A stretch of DNA of 64,000 bases from assembly GCF_006539945.1 (NCBI RefSeq), contig NZ_BJNZ01000018.1, positions 34,174 through 98,173 of the forward strand. The letters run 5' to 3'. Shown piece after piece: positions 50,671-59,586 of this stretch. This DNA comes from Cellulosimicrobium cellulans. GTDB lineage: Bacteria > Actinomycetota > Actinomycetes > Actinomycetales > Cellulomonadaceae. Made by a program: the position numbers and the translations under genes. Below the pieces are notes generated by a model. The model saw only the letters and a list, made by a program, of their open reading frames with translations. It ran no database searches and had not been told where the DNA came from. Position 1 is the stretch's first letter. Every line of letters begins with the position of its first letter.

Positions 50671-53127
50671 TCAGCCCAGGGTGACGACGACCGTCGCCTC
50701 GGTGCCCTCCGGGAGCGCGGGGATCGGGGTCGTCGGGTCGTGCTCGACGCCGTCGACCGTCACCGAGCGCACGCCCTTCGAGACATGGTCCGGGTTGCGC
50801 ACCTCGATGTCGTAGACGGCGCCGCGCCACTCGCGACGCACCTCGAACCCGTCCCAGTCCTTCGGGATCGACGGGTCGACGACCAGGCCGTCGAGCGCGA
50901 GGCGGACGCCGAGCACGTACTTGGTCACGGCGGTGTACATCCAGCCGGCCGTGCCCGTGAGCCACGGGTTCTGCGCCTTGCCGAACCACTCGTGGTCGCG
51001 GCCGTAGAGGAACTGGACGTACGCGTAGGGCTCCGCCCCGCGGACCTCGATGTTGTCGTTCTGGTGGTACGGCAGGATCGCGTCGTAGAACTGCACCGCC
51101 TCGTCGCCGCGGCCCAGCATCGCCTCGGCGATGATCGGCCACGCGTTCGGGTGGGAGAAGATCGCGGCGTTCTCCTTGATGCCCGGGTACACGCGCGTGA
51201 CGAACCCGACCGTGTCGTCGACCTTCGTGAACGCCGGCCAGTTGAGGTGGTTGCCGTACTCGGAGCCGAGCAGCTCGCGCACCGCGTCCATCGACGCCTC
51301 GCCGCGCTCCTGGCTCGTGATGCCCGCGATGACGGGCCAGGCCTGGTGCTCGAGGAAGATCTTGCCCTCCTCGTTCTCGGCCGAGCCGATCTTCACGCCG
51401 TCGCGCGTGTAGCCGCGGATCCACCAGCGGCCGTCCCAGAGCTGGGCGTCCGCGACCTTCGCGATGCGCTCGCGCTCGGCCGTGAACCGCGCGACGTCCG
51501 CCTCGGCCCGCTCGTCGCCCGCCGCGGCGAGCGGCTCCGCGATCTCGAGGAACGCGCCGATCGCCCACGCGTGCAGGAAGGTCACGAGCGACGTCTCGCC
51601 ACCGCCGAGGTTGAGGCAGTCGTTCCAGTCGGCGCGCAGACCGAGCGCGACGCCGTTCTGGCCCACCTGCTCCGCGGAGAACTCGAGCGCCCTGACCAGG
51701 TGGTCGTAGACCGTGGCGGGCGTGCCCTCGGCGAACGGGATCTCCAGGTCGAGGAACGAGCGGTCCCCCGTCTCCTTGACGTACTCGACGACCGACGGCA
51801 CGAGCCACAGGTGGTCGTCCGAGCACGTGTCCTCGAGCCCGTGGATGAGGTCCTTCGGGTCGACCGTGGGCACGATCGTCGGCGACGGGACGTCGGGCAG
51901 CTTCTCGGCGTCGGGGTCGAACGCCTTGGGGTCGAACAGGTGCAGGCCGTACCCGGCCTCCGTCTGCGCGCGCAGGAGCTCGACGATGCGCTGGCGCGTC
52001 TTCGTCGGGTTCGAGTGGATGACGCTCATGACGTCCTGCGCGGTGTCGCGGTACCCGAGGCCCGCGCGGCCGCCCACCTCGACGAACGACGCGAAGCGCG
52101 ACCACTGCACGCACGTCTCCGCCTGGAGGAGGGTCCACGCGTTGATCATCGTGTTCATGCCCTCGTGGGGCGTGCGGATCCGCAGCCTGTCCTGCTTGGC
52201 GCGCCAGAACGCGCGGAGCCGTGCGCGCTCGGCGTCGACCGTCGCGACGTCCGAGTACTTCGCCTGGATCGCGCGACCGGCCGCGTCGCGCGAGCCGTAG
52301 CCGAGCATGTAGACGAGGCGCCTGGTCTCGCCCGGCGCGAGCGTGATCTTGTGCTGGAGCGCACCGCAGTGGTTCTGCGTCGTCGCGGACTCGTTCGAGC
52401 CGTGCCCGCGCTCGATCGCGATCGGGTTCGCCTCGGAGCGGTACGGGCCGATGAAGTTGTCGCGCAGCGAGTCGTACGACGACGGCGTCTCGCTCGACGC
52501 GAAGAAGTGGTACGTCCACGGCTCGTAGTAGAAGTCGTACTCGATGATGCCGTCCTCGTAGGAGGAGCCGGACGCGTAGAGCGACATCTGAAGGTTCTGG
52601 TTGTCGATCGTGATCGTGTGGAAGCTGAACTCCACGTACGACCCGACGGTGAGCTCGCGCACCTCGTCCGTCGTGTTCGTCAGCCGCACGTCCCAGACCT
52701 CGACGTCGTCGTCCACGGGGATGAAGACCGTCTGCTCGGCGTCGACACCCTTGTACTCGGCACGGAACGTCGAGTAGCCGAGACCGTGCCGGGTCGTCCA
52801 GCGGCCCGCCCCACCCGCGGGGTCGAGCTCCTCGCCGGGGCCGACGAACGGCTTGCCGACCGGCTGCCAGGACACCGACCAGAAGTCACCGTCCGCGTCG
52901 TCGCGCAGGTACACGTAGTGACCCGGCCGGTCGACCGGGACACCGTTCTGCCGGAAGCGCGTGATCCGGCCGTACTGCGAGCTCTTGTAGTACGAGTACC
53001 CCCCGCCGGTGTGCGACAGCACGGTGCACAGGTTCTTGCTGCCGAGGTAGTTCGTCCACGAGACGGGGACGTCGGGGCGCTCGACGACGTACTCGTCGTG
53101 CGCGGTGTCGAAGTGGCCGTAGCGCAT
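50671..53127 (-). CDS. GH94 phosphorylase, probably N,N'-diacetylchitobiose phosphorylase
   Basis: 818 residues. From memory, this follows Vibrio chitobiose phosphorylase closely along its length and more closely than Cellulomonas cellobiose phosphorylase. Shared blocks are MRYGHFDTAHDEYVV, DRPGHYVYLRDD, WSVSWQPVGKPF, NNQNLQMS-like TIDNQNLQMSLYASGSSY, ASFVEVGGRAGLGYRDTAQD, and GLRADWNDCLNLGGGE with the catalytic Asp. It would split diacetylchitobiose with phosphate into GlcNAc-1-phosphate and GlcNAc in the cytoplasm. It lies 59 bases after the mutase fusion, so both products feed one short operon. Confidence 0.82.
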   Translation of the reverse strand: MRYGHFDTAHDEYVVERPDVPVSWTNYLGSKNLCTVLSHTGGGYSYYKSSQYGRITRFRQNGVPVDRPGHYVYLRDDADGDFWSVSWQPVGKPFVGPGEELDPAGGAGRWTTRHGLGYSTFRAEYKGVDAEQTVFIPVDDDVEVWDVRLTNTTDEVRELTVGSYVEFSFHTITIDNQNLQMSLYASGSSYEDGIIEYDFYYEPWTYHFFASSETPSSYDSLRDNFIGPYRSEANPIAIERGHGSNESATTQNHCGALQHKITLAPGETRRLVYMLGYGSRDAAGRAIQAKYSDVATVDAERARLRAFWRAKQDRLRIRTPHEGMNTMINAWTLLQAETCVQWSRFASFVEVGGRAGLGYRDTAQDVMSVIHSNPTKTRQRIVELLRAQTEAGYGLHLFDPKAFDPDAEKLPDVPSPTIVPTVDPKDLIHGLEDTCSDDHLWLVPSVVEYVKETGDRSFLDLEIPFAEGTPATVYDHLVRALEFSAEQVGQNGVALGLRADWNDCLNLGGGETSLVTFLHAWAIGAFLEIAEPLAAAGDERAEADVARFTAERERIAKVADAQLWDGRWWIRGYTRDGVKIGSAENEEGKIFLEHQAWPVIAGITSQERGEASMDAVRELLGSEYGNHLNWPAFTKVDDTVGFVTRVYPGIKENAAIFSHPNAWPIIAEAMLGRGDEAVQFYDAILPYHQNDNIEVRGAEPYAYVQFLYGRDHEWFGKAQNPWLTGTAGWMYTAVTKYVLGVRLALDGLVVDPSIPKDWDGFEVRREWRGAVYDIEVRNPDHVSKGVRSVTVDGVEHDPTTPIPALPEGTEATVVVTLG

Positions 53128-53186
53128 CGTTGCTCTGGTTCCTGTCGTGGGGGTGGGGCTGGGGGGCGGGGGAAGGTCCGGTGCCG

Positions 53187-55433
53187 TCAGACGCCGGCGG
53201 TGACGAACCCTTGGAGCCACTCGAGGAGCTCGGCGGCCTTCGCGGGCGAGTCCGCCTCGACGAACATGCGCAGGACGGGCTCGGTGCCGGAGAACCGCAG
53301 GAGCGCCCAGTTGTCGTTCTCGAGGAGGATCTTGGTGCCGTCGAGGTGGGAGACCGAGACGACCGGGTACGGCCCGACGTGCGTGAGCGGCTCCGCCTCG
53401 AGGCGCCGCGGCACCTCGACGCGCATCTCCGGCGTCGCCGGCACTCCCGCCTCGAGCGTGTAGAGGCGCCCCGTGATCTCGTAGATCATCGCGCGCAGCT
53501 CGGAGATCCGCTTGCCCGTGCGGGCCAGCATCTCGGCCACCAGGGCGCACGCGAAGATGCCGTCCTTGCCGAGGATCCAGCCGCGGATCGTCAGCCCGCC
53601 GGACGACTCGCCGCCGAGCACCGCGCCGATCTCCTCCATGCCGGCCGTCACGTGCTTGAACCCGACCTTGACCTCGCGGGACTCCTCGCCGAAGTGCGCC
53701 GCGAGCCGGTCGAGCAGGTGCGTCGTCGCGAGGTTGCGCACCACGCCGCCCTTCTCGCCGCGGACCTCGTGCAGGTACCAGTACAGGAGGAGGAGCAGGT
53801 CGTTCGTCGAGATGTACTCGCCGGTCTCGTCGACGATGCCGATGCGGTCGGAGTCGCCGTCGGTCGCCATGCCGAGGTCGTAGCGGCCCCCGCCCTGCTG
53901 GATCATCGTCACGAGCGTGCTCAGGCGCTGGAGGTCCGGCGCGGGCGCGACCCCGCCGAACAGAGGGTTGTGCGTCGCGTGGATGAACTCCGAGCGCACG
54001 CGCATGTCGGACAGGATCGTGCCGAGCGTGAGCTGGCTCGTGCCGTACATCGGGTCGACGATCACCTGGAGGTCCGAGCCGCGCACGGCGTCCACGTCGA
54101 TGATCTTCTCGATCGCGTCGACGTACGGGTCGGTGAGCGACCGGTCGACCACGACGCCGGCGCGGCGCGCCACGTCGATGTCGAGCGTGATGACGTCGTC
54201 GACCGACAGGGCGTTGGCCTCGTCCTGGTAGCGGTCCGTCTCGTCGTCGAGCGGGAGCGAGCCGTCCTGGCGGAACACCTTCATGCCGTTCCACTCGGGC
54301 GGGTTGTGGCTCGACGTGACGATGACGCCGTACGCCGCGCCGAGGTAGGGCGCGGCGAACGTCACGAGCGGGGTCGGGACGTCGTCGGGCAGGAGCGTGA
54401 CCGCGATGTTGTTGCCCGCGAACACCTCGGCGGCCGCGATGGCCGACTCGCGCGAGAGGAAGCGGCGGTCGCCGCCGATCACGACGCCCTTCGCGTCCAG
54501 TCCCCGGCGGATCGTCTCGTTCGCGATCGCCTGGCACAGCCGGCGCACGTTCGCGAGCGTGTACCCCTCGCCGATGACCGCGCGCCAGCCGCCCGTCCCG
54601 AAGACGATCTTGGTGTCCGTGTTCTTCGTCGGGACGAACAGGCGCTTGAGGACGATGTCCGCCGCCTGCGCGAGCTCGTCCGGCGTGTTGATGCCGCGCA
54701 CCTCGTCGACGTCGACGATCCGGTACGACGAGATGCGCTTCCCCGCGCCGATGACGCGGCGCGCCAGCTCCGTGAGGCGGTGCTCGCCGTCGGACGCCAT
54801 GCGCTCGAGCTCGCCGAACAGCAGGCCCGGTGCCGCGACGTAGGCACCGACGTTGATCTCCGTGCGCGGCCCGGCGACGCCGCCCGCCTCGGACGACTCG
54901 AGGATCGCCGCGATCTCGCCCTCGGCGCGCACCACGCGGCCGTAGCCGTCCGGGTCGTCCACGACGGCGGAGAGGAGCGACAGGTCCGCACCCGTGAGCG
55001 TGTGGCGCGTGAGCAGGCCCAGGAGCGACTCCGAGCGCAGCAAGGGCGTGTCCGCGTACGCGACCAGCACCGGCTCCTCGACCCCGAGCCCCAGCACGGA
55101 GGCGACGGCCCCGCGCGCCGCGAGGACCGCGTCGCCCGTGCCGAGCGGCGCCTCCTGCTCCACGTAGACGACGTCCTCGCCGAGCAGGTCGCGCACCGTC
55201 GGGTCGTCCGGCGCCACCACGACGACGATGCGGCTCGGATCGACCACGCGCCGCACGTTCGCCACGGCGAGCTCGACGACGGTCGCGCTGCCCAGGGGCC
55301 GGGACAGGAGCTCGCGCGACGCGGCGTCGTGCCCCGCCGCCAGAACGACGGCGGCCCTCGCGGTCCGGGAGTGGGCGCTCCCCCGCGGTCGCGGGGTCGT
55401 CGCGCTGGGCTTCACGGGCGTCGTCGCGGTCAT
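53187..55433 (-). CDS. Fusion of GlmU-like nucleotidyltransferase domain and phosphohexomutase
   Basis: 748 residues. Residues 25-255 follow a GlmU-type GT-A fold: APLGTGDAV, VAYADTPLLRSESLL, DPDGYGRVVRAEGEI, TEINVGAYV. However, the nucleotide-binding GxGTRM...K signature is lost (LAAGHDAASRELLSRPLGS). Residues 270-748 are a complete alpha-phosphohexomutase: TSSHNP with phospho-Ser375, metal loop DGDSDR (525-530), sugar loop GGESSGG (607-613) and RFSGTEPVLR. The mutase could interconvert GlcNAc-1-P and GlcNAc-6-P from the next gene. GAGGA before ATG 55433 sets the start; a minus-strand TATGAT at 55506-55511 may be its -10. Confidence 0.88.
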   Translation of the reverse strand: MTATTPVKPSATTPRPRGSAHSRTARAAVVLAAGHDAASRELLSRPLGSATVVELAVANVRRVVDPSRIVVVVAPDDPTVRDLLGEDVVYVEQEAPLGTGDAVLAARGAVASVLGLGVEEPVLVAYADTPLLRSESLLGLLTRHTLTGADLSLLSAVVDDPDGYGRVVRAEGEIAAILESSEAGGVAGPRTEINVGAYVAAPGLLFGELERMASDGEHRLTELARRVIGAGKRISSYRIVDVDEVRGINTPDELAQAADIVLKRLFVPTKNTDTKIVFGTGGWRAVIGEGYTLANVRRLCQAIANETIRRGLDAKGVVIGGDRRFLSRESAIAAAEVFAGNNIAVTLLPDDVPTPLVTFAAPYLGAAYGVIVTSSHNPPEWNGMKVFRQDGSLPLDDETDRYQDEANALSVDDVITLDIDVARRAGVVVDRSLTDPYVDAIEKIIDVDAVRGSDLQVIVDPMYGTSQLTLGTILSDMRVRSEFIHATHNPLFGGVAPAPDLQRLSTLVTMIQQGGGRYDLGMATDGDSDRIGIVDETGEYISTNDLLLLLYWYLHEVRGEKGGVVRNLATTHLLDRLAAHFGEESREVKVGFKHVTAGMEEIGAVLGGESSGGLTIRGWILGKDGIFACALVAEMLARTGKRISELRAMIYEITGRLYTLEAGVPATPEMRVEVPRRLEAEPLTHVGPYPVVSVSHLDGTKILLENDNWALLRFSGTEPVLRMFVEADSPAKAAELLEWLQGFVTAGV

Positions 55434-55612
55434 GGCGTCCTCACTGGTCGACCTCCGTCGGACCACGACCCATTTGTCAGGAGTCCGAACTACTGGCTCC
55501 CTCTGATCATAGGCACCCGATACCCGTCGAAGGAACCCGATCCGGCCCACCAGGGCCGAAGGTCACCCGCGCGGCGTCCGCACGGAACTGCCGGCCGGGT
55601 GACAATAGGGAC

Positions 55613-56245
55613 ATGAGTGGCCCGGTCCAGCCGTACCCCCTGCACGGAAGCATCGAAGCCGAGGACGCGAAGGAGATCCTCCGCAAGGCCATCCGCACCA
55701 ACCGCCAGGCGCGGTCCGAGCGGCTCCGCAAGGAAGCGGCCGCCGCGATCGCCGACGTCGTCGAGACCATCCCCGAGGTCGCTACCGCCACGTGCGTCGC
55801 GACCTACGCCGCCCGCCCCACCGAACCTGGCACCACGGAGATGCTCGAACGTCTCGCCGCACGCGGCGTGCGCGTCCTGCTCCCCGTGCTCGGCGCCGGC
55901 CTCCAGCGCGACTGGGCCGAGTACGACGGCCCGGCCGACCTCCAGGTCCGCGCCCCCGGCCGACCGCCCGAACCCGGCACCCCACCGCTGGGCGCCGAGG
56001 CCATCGCCCAGGCCGACGTCGTCGTCGCCCCCGCCCTCGCCGTCGACTCGCACGGCGTCCGGCTCGGCCAGGGCGGCGGCTGGTACGACCGCGCCCTCGA
56101 GCACCTGCGCCCCGGCACCAAGGTCGTCGCCGTCGTCTTCCCCGAGGAGGTCTACGACGCGTCCGACCGCCCGCTGCCGGTCCAACCCCACGACAAGACC
56201 GTCGACGCCGTCGCGACCCCCCTCGGGTGGCGCTGGCTCCCGTAG
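55613..56245 (+). CDS. 5-formyltetrahydrofolate cyclo-ligase
   Basis: 210 residues. The N-terminal basic KEILRKAIRTNRQARSERLR contains the ATP-binding Lys/Arg cluster. The signature LGQGGGWYDRAL binds phosphate, and VVAPALAVDSHGVRLG precedes it. The enzyme turns 5-formyl-THF into 5,10-methenyl-THF using ATP. In mycobacteria this gene also neighbours ruc. ATG 55613 is used; GACAAT six bases before it may be a leaderless -10. Confidence 0.93.
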   Translation: MSGPVQPYPLHGSIEAEDAKEILRKAIRTNRQARSERLRKEAAAAIADVVETIPEVATATCVATYAARPTEPGTTEMLERLAARGVRVLLPVLGAGLQRDWAEYDGPADLQVRAPGRPPEPGTPPLGAEAIAQADVVVAPALAVDSHGVRLGQGGGWYDRALEHLRPGTKVVAVVFPEEVYDASDRPLPVQPHDKTVDAVATPLGWRWLP

Positions 56246-56294
56246 CATCCCCGGCTGCGGATCTTCCCCGCGCGTGGTGCCGAACCGGCCGGGG

Positions 56295-58958
56295 CTACGG
56301 GACGAGCGTGAGCTCGTCCTTGCTGGCCTCGGCGACGGCCTGGGTGGAGAACGGCCAGTCGTAGGTCTCGCCGCGGGCCCAGGTCTTGAGCTGGTCGGAG
56401 TAGTGCGCGGACGCCGGGTGACCGGAGGTGCCCGTGACGGTGACCCAGGTGGAGCCGTCGAGGTCGTCGAGGTCGACGACCATCCGCATCGACGGGCCCG
56501 CCGTCACGTCGAAGGAGCCGGAGGCCGCGTCCCAGGCCGTCGCGTTGACGATCGACGAGCCGCCGGGCATGCGGACGGGGTCGGGGTTGACCCAGTTGCG
56601 GACGGGACCGGGGATGGACTCGCCGCCGAGGACCGGGTGCTCGAGCGCGAGCACGTGCAGCGTGCCCCAGGCCCAGTCGGAGGGCTGCTTGCTCTGCTCG
56701 ACGGTCAGGTCGAGACGCGCGGAGACGAGGGCCTGGGTGAGGACCTCGTCGCGCGTCTCGACCACGCTGACGGTCTGGCGGTCGTCCCAGAACGGGTCGG
56801 TCGGGTTCTCGAGGAGGTTCTGCACGACGGCGAGCCAGCGGCTCCCGCCGTTCGGCCGCGCCGACTCGGGCAGGTCGTCCCAGAAGGTGAGCTGGAGCAG
56901 GTTGCGCCAGACCGCGGCGAAGTAGGCGGCCGCGGCGGAGTCGGTGTCGGTCCGGTAGTCCCAGTCCGCGAGGAGCGCCTGGCCCTCGGCCTCGAAGCTG
57001 TCGTCGATCTCCTGGTCGAGCAGGAGCGGCACGAGCACCTCGGCGTAGGGGCTGCGGTCGTCGGTCTGGATCTCGTTCATCGTGTCGACGTCGACGGGTC
57101 GTCCGGCGGCGATCTCGGCCTCGAGGAGCTGGCGGATGCGCTGCGAGCGGTAGCCGTAGTCCCAGTCGGTGGTGAGGAACGGCGCGACGCCGGAAGGCAG
57201 GACCGCCTGGTTGGCGGCGACGACGAACCCCTCGGCCGGGTCGACGACGCGGGGCATCTGCTCGCTCGGGACGTACCCCTGCCAGTCGTAGCGCTCGTCG
57301 GAGCCGTCGCGGGGCCACGTGCCGTCGGAGGGCACCTCGGCGTCGGGCACCGCCTGACGGACGGGGATCCTGCCCGGCGCCTGGTAGCCGATCTGGCCGT
57401 CCCCCGTCGCGAAGACGATGTTCTGGGCGGGCACCTCGAAGAGCGCCGCGGCGGCCTGCATGTCGTCGGCGTCCTGGGCGAGGTTGAACGCGAAGACCGC
57501 GTCGGCGGTGCGGCCCGGCTCGAGCGCGGTCCACTGGAGGGAGACGGCGTACTCGCCCAGGCGCGTGTCGAGGGCGGGGGTGTCGACGGCGGACTCGGTC
57601 GCGGGGATCGCCTCGGAGACGATCGGCCCGTGCACGGTCGAGCGGATCTCGAGCTCGACGTCCTCGCCCCCGGCGACGCTCAGCGTCTCGGTCCGGGTCT
57701 CGAGCGGCACCCACTCGTCGCCGCGCAGGTAGGTGTCGTCCCGCACGCGCTCGACGAAGAAGTCGGTGACGTCGGCGCCCATGTTCGTCAGGCCCCACGC
57801 GAGCTGCGCGTTGTGGCCGATGATGACGCCGGGGAACCCGGCGAACGAGAAGCCCGCGACGTCGAACGCGCACTGCGGCCCGACCTCGTTGCAGTGCAGC
57901 CCGACCTGCGCCCAGATCCCGGGGGCGCCGAGGCTCAGGTGCGGGTCGTTGGCGAGGATCGGCTTGCCGCTGGCGGTGTGGTCGCCGGAGACGACCCACG
58001 AGTTGGAGCCGGTGCCCTCGCCGCGCCCGATGAGCACGGGGACGGCGTCGAGCGCGCGGTCGGCGGCCTCGAGCGCGCCCTGGAGATGATCCGTGCCGTA
58101 CGCGGCACGAGCCTCGGGGCCGAGCTCGAGCGCGACCTGCTGGGGGTTGTCGAGCTCGCCGGGGTCGAGGATCGGCGCGTTGACGTCGGACGGGTAGGCG
58201 GGGAACAGCGCGGCGACGCGGCCCGCATCCTGGAGGGTGCCGTACGACAGCGCGCGCTCCAGCTCGTCGTCGTAGTTGCCGCGGAGGTCCCACGCCATCG
58301 CCTTGAGCCAGGCGAGCGAGTCGACGGGGTCCCAGGGCTCGGGCTCGGCGACGTCGACCTGGAGGCCGAGCACGGTGTACTCGATCGCGATCTCGGACGG
58401 GCTGCGGTTCTCGAGGTACGCGTTGACGCCCTCGGCGTACGCCTGGAGGTACGACTTCGTCTCGGGCGAGACGACGTCCCACTCCTCCTCGGCGACCTGC
58501 CGCCAGCCGAACGTCCGCGTCACAGTGTCGGCGGCGATCGCGTCGGGATTGTCGCCCACGAGCTCGGCGAGCCGGCCCGCGGTGACGTGCCGGCGGTAGT
58601 CCATCTCGAAGAAGCGGTCCTGCGCCTGGACGTAGCCCTGCGCGCGGAAGAGGTCGGCGGGCGTGTCCGCGTAGATCTGCGGCACGCCCTGGGCGTCGCG
58701 CAGGACCGTGACCTGACCCTCGAGCCCCGGGAGCTCGATCTCGCCGGATGTCTGTGGCAGCGGCCGGCGCACGGTGACGACGACGAAGGCGGCACCGGCG
58801 ACGATCGCGAGGACCAGGAGCACGGCGACGCCGATCAGGACGCGCCGTCGTGCCGAACGCCGGCGCCGGGGCGGAGCCGGCGCCTCGGCCGGCGTCGCGG
58901 GGTCGGCACCGGGGACGGAGTCACCGGCGGGGGCCTCGGCGGGTTCGTGCACAGACAC
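56295..58958 (-). CDS. Penicillin-acylase-family Ntn hydrolase
   Basis: 887 residues. A Pro-rich cytoplasmic part, then one membrane helix (about 38-62), then the extracellular enzyme. The N-terminal chain has QAQDRFFEMDYRRHVTAGRLAEL. The self-processing nucleophile is Ser318 in GTGSNSW, followed by GKPILANDPHLSL. The second chain contains AWGLTNMGADVTDF and ends near WPFSTQAVAE. Members hydrolyse amides such as acyl-homoserine lactones or beta-lactam side chains; the substrate is unknown. A leaderless -10 TAGTCT seven bases before GTG 58958 sets the start. Confidence 0.88.
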   Translation of the reverse strand: MSVHEPAEAPAGDSVPGADPATPAEAPAPPRRRRSARRRVLIGVAVLLVLAIVAGAAFVVVTVRRPLPQTSGEIELPGLEGQVTVLRDAQGVPQIYADTPADLFRAQGYVQAQDRFFEMDYRRHVTAGRLAELVGDNPDAIAADTVTRTFGWRQVAEEEWDVVSPETKSYLQAYAEGVNAYLENRSPSEIAIEYTVLGLQVDVAEPEPWDPVDSLAWLKAMAWDLRGNYDDELERALSYGTLQDAGRVAALFPAYPSDVNAPILDPGELDNPQQVALELGPEARAAYGTDHLQGALEAADRALDAVPVLIGRGEGTGSNSWVVSGDHTASGKPILANDPHLSLGAPGIWAQVGLHCNEVGPQCAFDVAGFSFAGFPGVIIGHNAQLAWGLTNMGADVTDFFVERVRDDTYLRGDEWVPLETRTETLSVAGGEDVELEIRSTVHGPIVSEAIPATESAVDTPALDTRLGEYAVSLQWTALEPGRTADAVFAFNLAQDADDMQAAAALFEVPAQNIVFATGDGQIGYQAPGRIPVRQAVPDAEVPSDGTWPRDGSDERYDWQGYVPSEQMPRVVDPAEGFVVAANQAVLPSGVAPFLTTDWDYGYRSQRIRQLLEAEIAAGRPVDVDTMNEIQTDDRSPYAEVLVPLLLDQEIDDSFEAEGQALLADWDYRTDTDSAAAAYFAAVWRNLLQLTFWDDLPESARPNGGSRWLAVVQNLLENPTDPFWDDRQTVSVVETRDEVLTQALVSARLDLTVEQSKQPSDWAWGTLHVLALEHPVLGGESIPGPVRNWVNPDPVRMPGGSSIVNATAWDAASGSFDVTAGPSMRMVVDLDDLDGSTWVTVTGTSGHPASAHYSDQLKTWARGETYDWPFSTQAVAEASKDELTLVP

Positions 58959-58965
58959 GGATGCG

Positions 58966-58971
58966 AGACTA
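58966..58971 (-). promoter_or_regulatory. -10 element of leaderless penicillin-acylase-family gene
   Basis: TAGTCT on the minus strand lies seven bases before GTG 58958. Confidence 0.5.
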
Positions 58972-58999
58972 CCCGGCCCGGGACGAGCACCGGTCCGCG

Positions 59000-59031
59000 T
59001 ATGATTGGCACTCGGAAGTTTCGAGTGCCAG
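59000..59031 (+). promoter_or_regulatory. CIRCE element (HrcA operator) with -10 TATGAT
   Basis: TGGCACTC and GAGTGCCA form arms separated by nine bases (59006-59030), which matches the actinobacterial CIRCE consensus bound by the heat-shock repressor HrcA. TATGAT at 59000-59005 directly precedes it, placing the operator at the transcription start of the ruc-like gene. In M. tuberculosis ruc is also in the HrcA regulon. Confidence 0.85.
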
Positions 59032-59123
59032 GCGGTGTTGACACCGACGACCCGGCCGAGACCGACCCGATCCCGACCCCGCCGGTGGCCGCTCGACGGC
59101 CGTCTCGTGAACGAGGAGAACCC

Positions 59124-59429
59124 GTGCCCACCTACGCGTACACGTGCACCGCCTGCGGTCACGCCTTCGACATCCACCAGTCGTTCAGCGACGACGCCCT
59201 GACGGTGTGCCCCGAGTGCTCGGGCCGCCTGCGCAAGGTGTTCTCCTCGGTCGGTGTGACGTTCAAGGGCTCGGGTTTCTACCGCACGGACTCGCGCTCG
59301 GGCGGGAAGTCCTCGACGACGACCGCCGCCTCGAAACCGGCCGCCTCCTCCGCGGCGACCAGCGCCGGCAGCGCGTCCGGCGGCTCGAGCAGCACCTCGT
59401 CCTCGTCGGGAAGCTCGACCGCCTCCTGA
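59124..59429 (+). CDS. ruc: FmdB-type zinc-ribbon protein, Ruc-like redox-regulated chaperone
   Basis: 101 residues. An N-terminal zinc ribbon has Cys8/Cys11 (CTAC) and Cys29/Cys32 (CPEC), followed by FYRTDSRSGGKS and a long Ser/Ala/Gly-rich disordered tail. In M. tuberculosis the homolog Ruc (Rv0991c) prevents aggregation when its cysteines are oxidised. The CIRCE operator upstream and the neighbouring cyclo-ligase, SAF and mscL genes match that locus. GAGGAG before GTG 59124 sets the start. Confidence 0.82.
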   Translation: MPTYAYTCTACGHAFDIHQSFSDDALTVCPECSGRLRKVFSSVGVTFKGSGFYRTDSRSGGKSSTTTAASKPAASSAATSAGSASGGSSSTSSSSGSSTAS

Positions 59430-59438
59430 CCTGACGCC

Positions 59439-59488
59439 CGGGGCGTGGTCCGCGGCGGCCCGGCCGTCGGCGGTCGACCACAGCCCCG
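59439..59488 (+). terminator. Possible terminator after ruc-like gene
   Basis: CGGGGCGTGGTC and GACCACAGCCCCG form an imperfect 12-base stem with one bulged base and a large GC-rich loop, ten bases past the stop. Confidence 0.35.
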
Positions 59489-59573
59489 TTCCGGACGGCA
59501 CGTCCGGCGCCGACGCCGCATCCCCGTCCACAGGTCCGCACCGGTCCGCGACTGCCGCCGCCCGGCGCGCGGC

Positions 59574-59579
59574 TACGGT
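59574..59579 (+). promoter_or_regulatory. -10 element of leaderless SAF-domain gene promoter
   Basis: TACGGT lies exactly seven bases before ATG 59587. Confidence 0.55.
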
Positions 59580-59586
59580 CGCGCCC

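Noticed and set aside
55434..55612. DasR (GlcNAc regulator) site upstream of the chitobiose operon
   Set aside because: No sequence matching the dre consensus with paired TGGTCTAGACCA-like arms was found, only scattered partial words.
55617..59429. A 1270-codon plus-strand frame across the cyclo-ligase and penicillin-acylase region
   Set aside because: It reads the cyclo-ligase out of frame and the penicillin-acylase gene antisense; only the last ~101 codons are a real gene (ruc-like).
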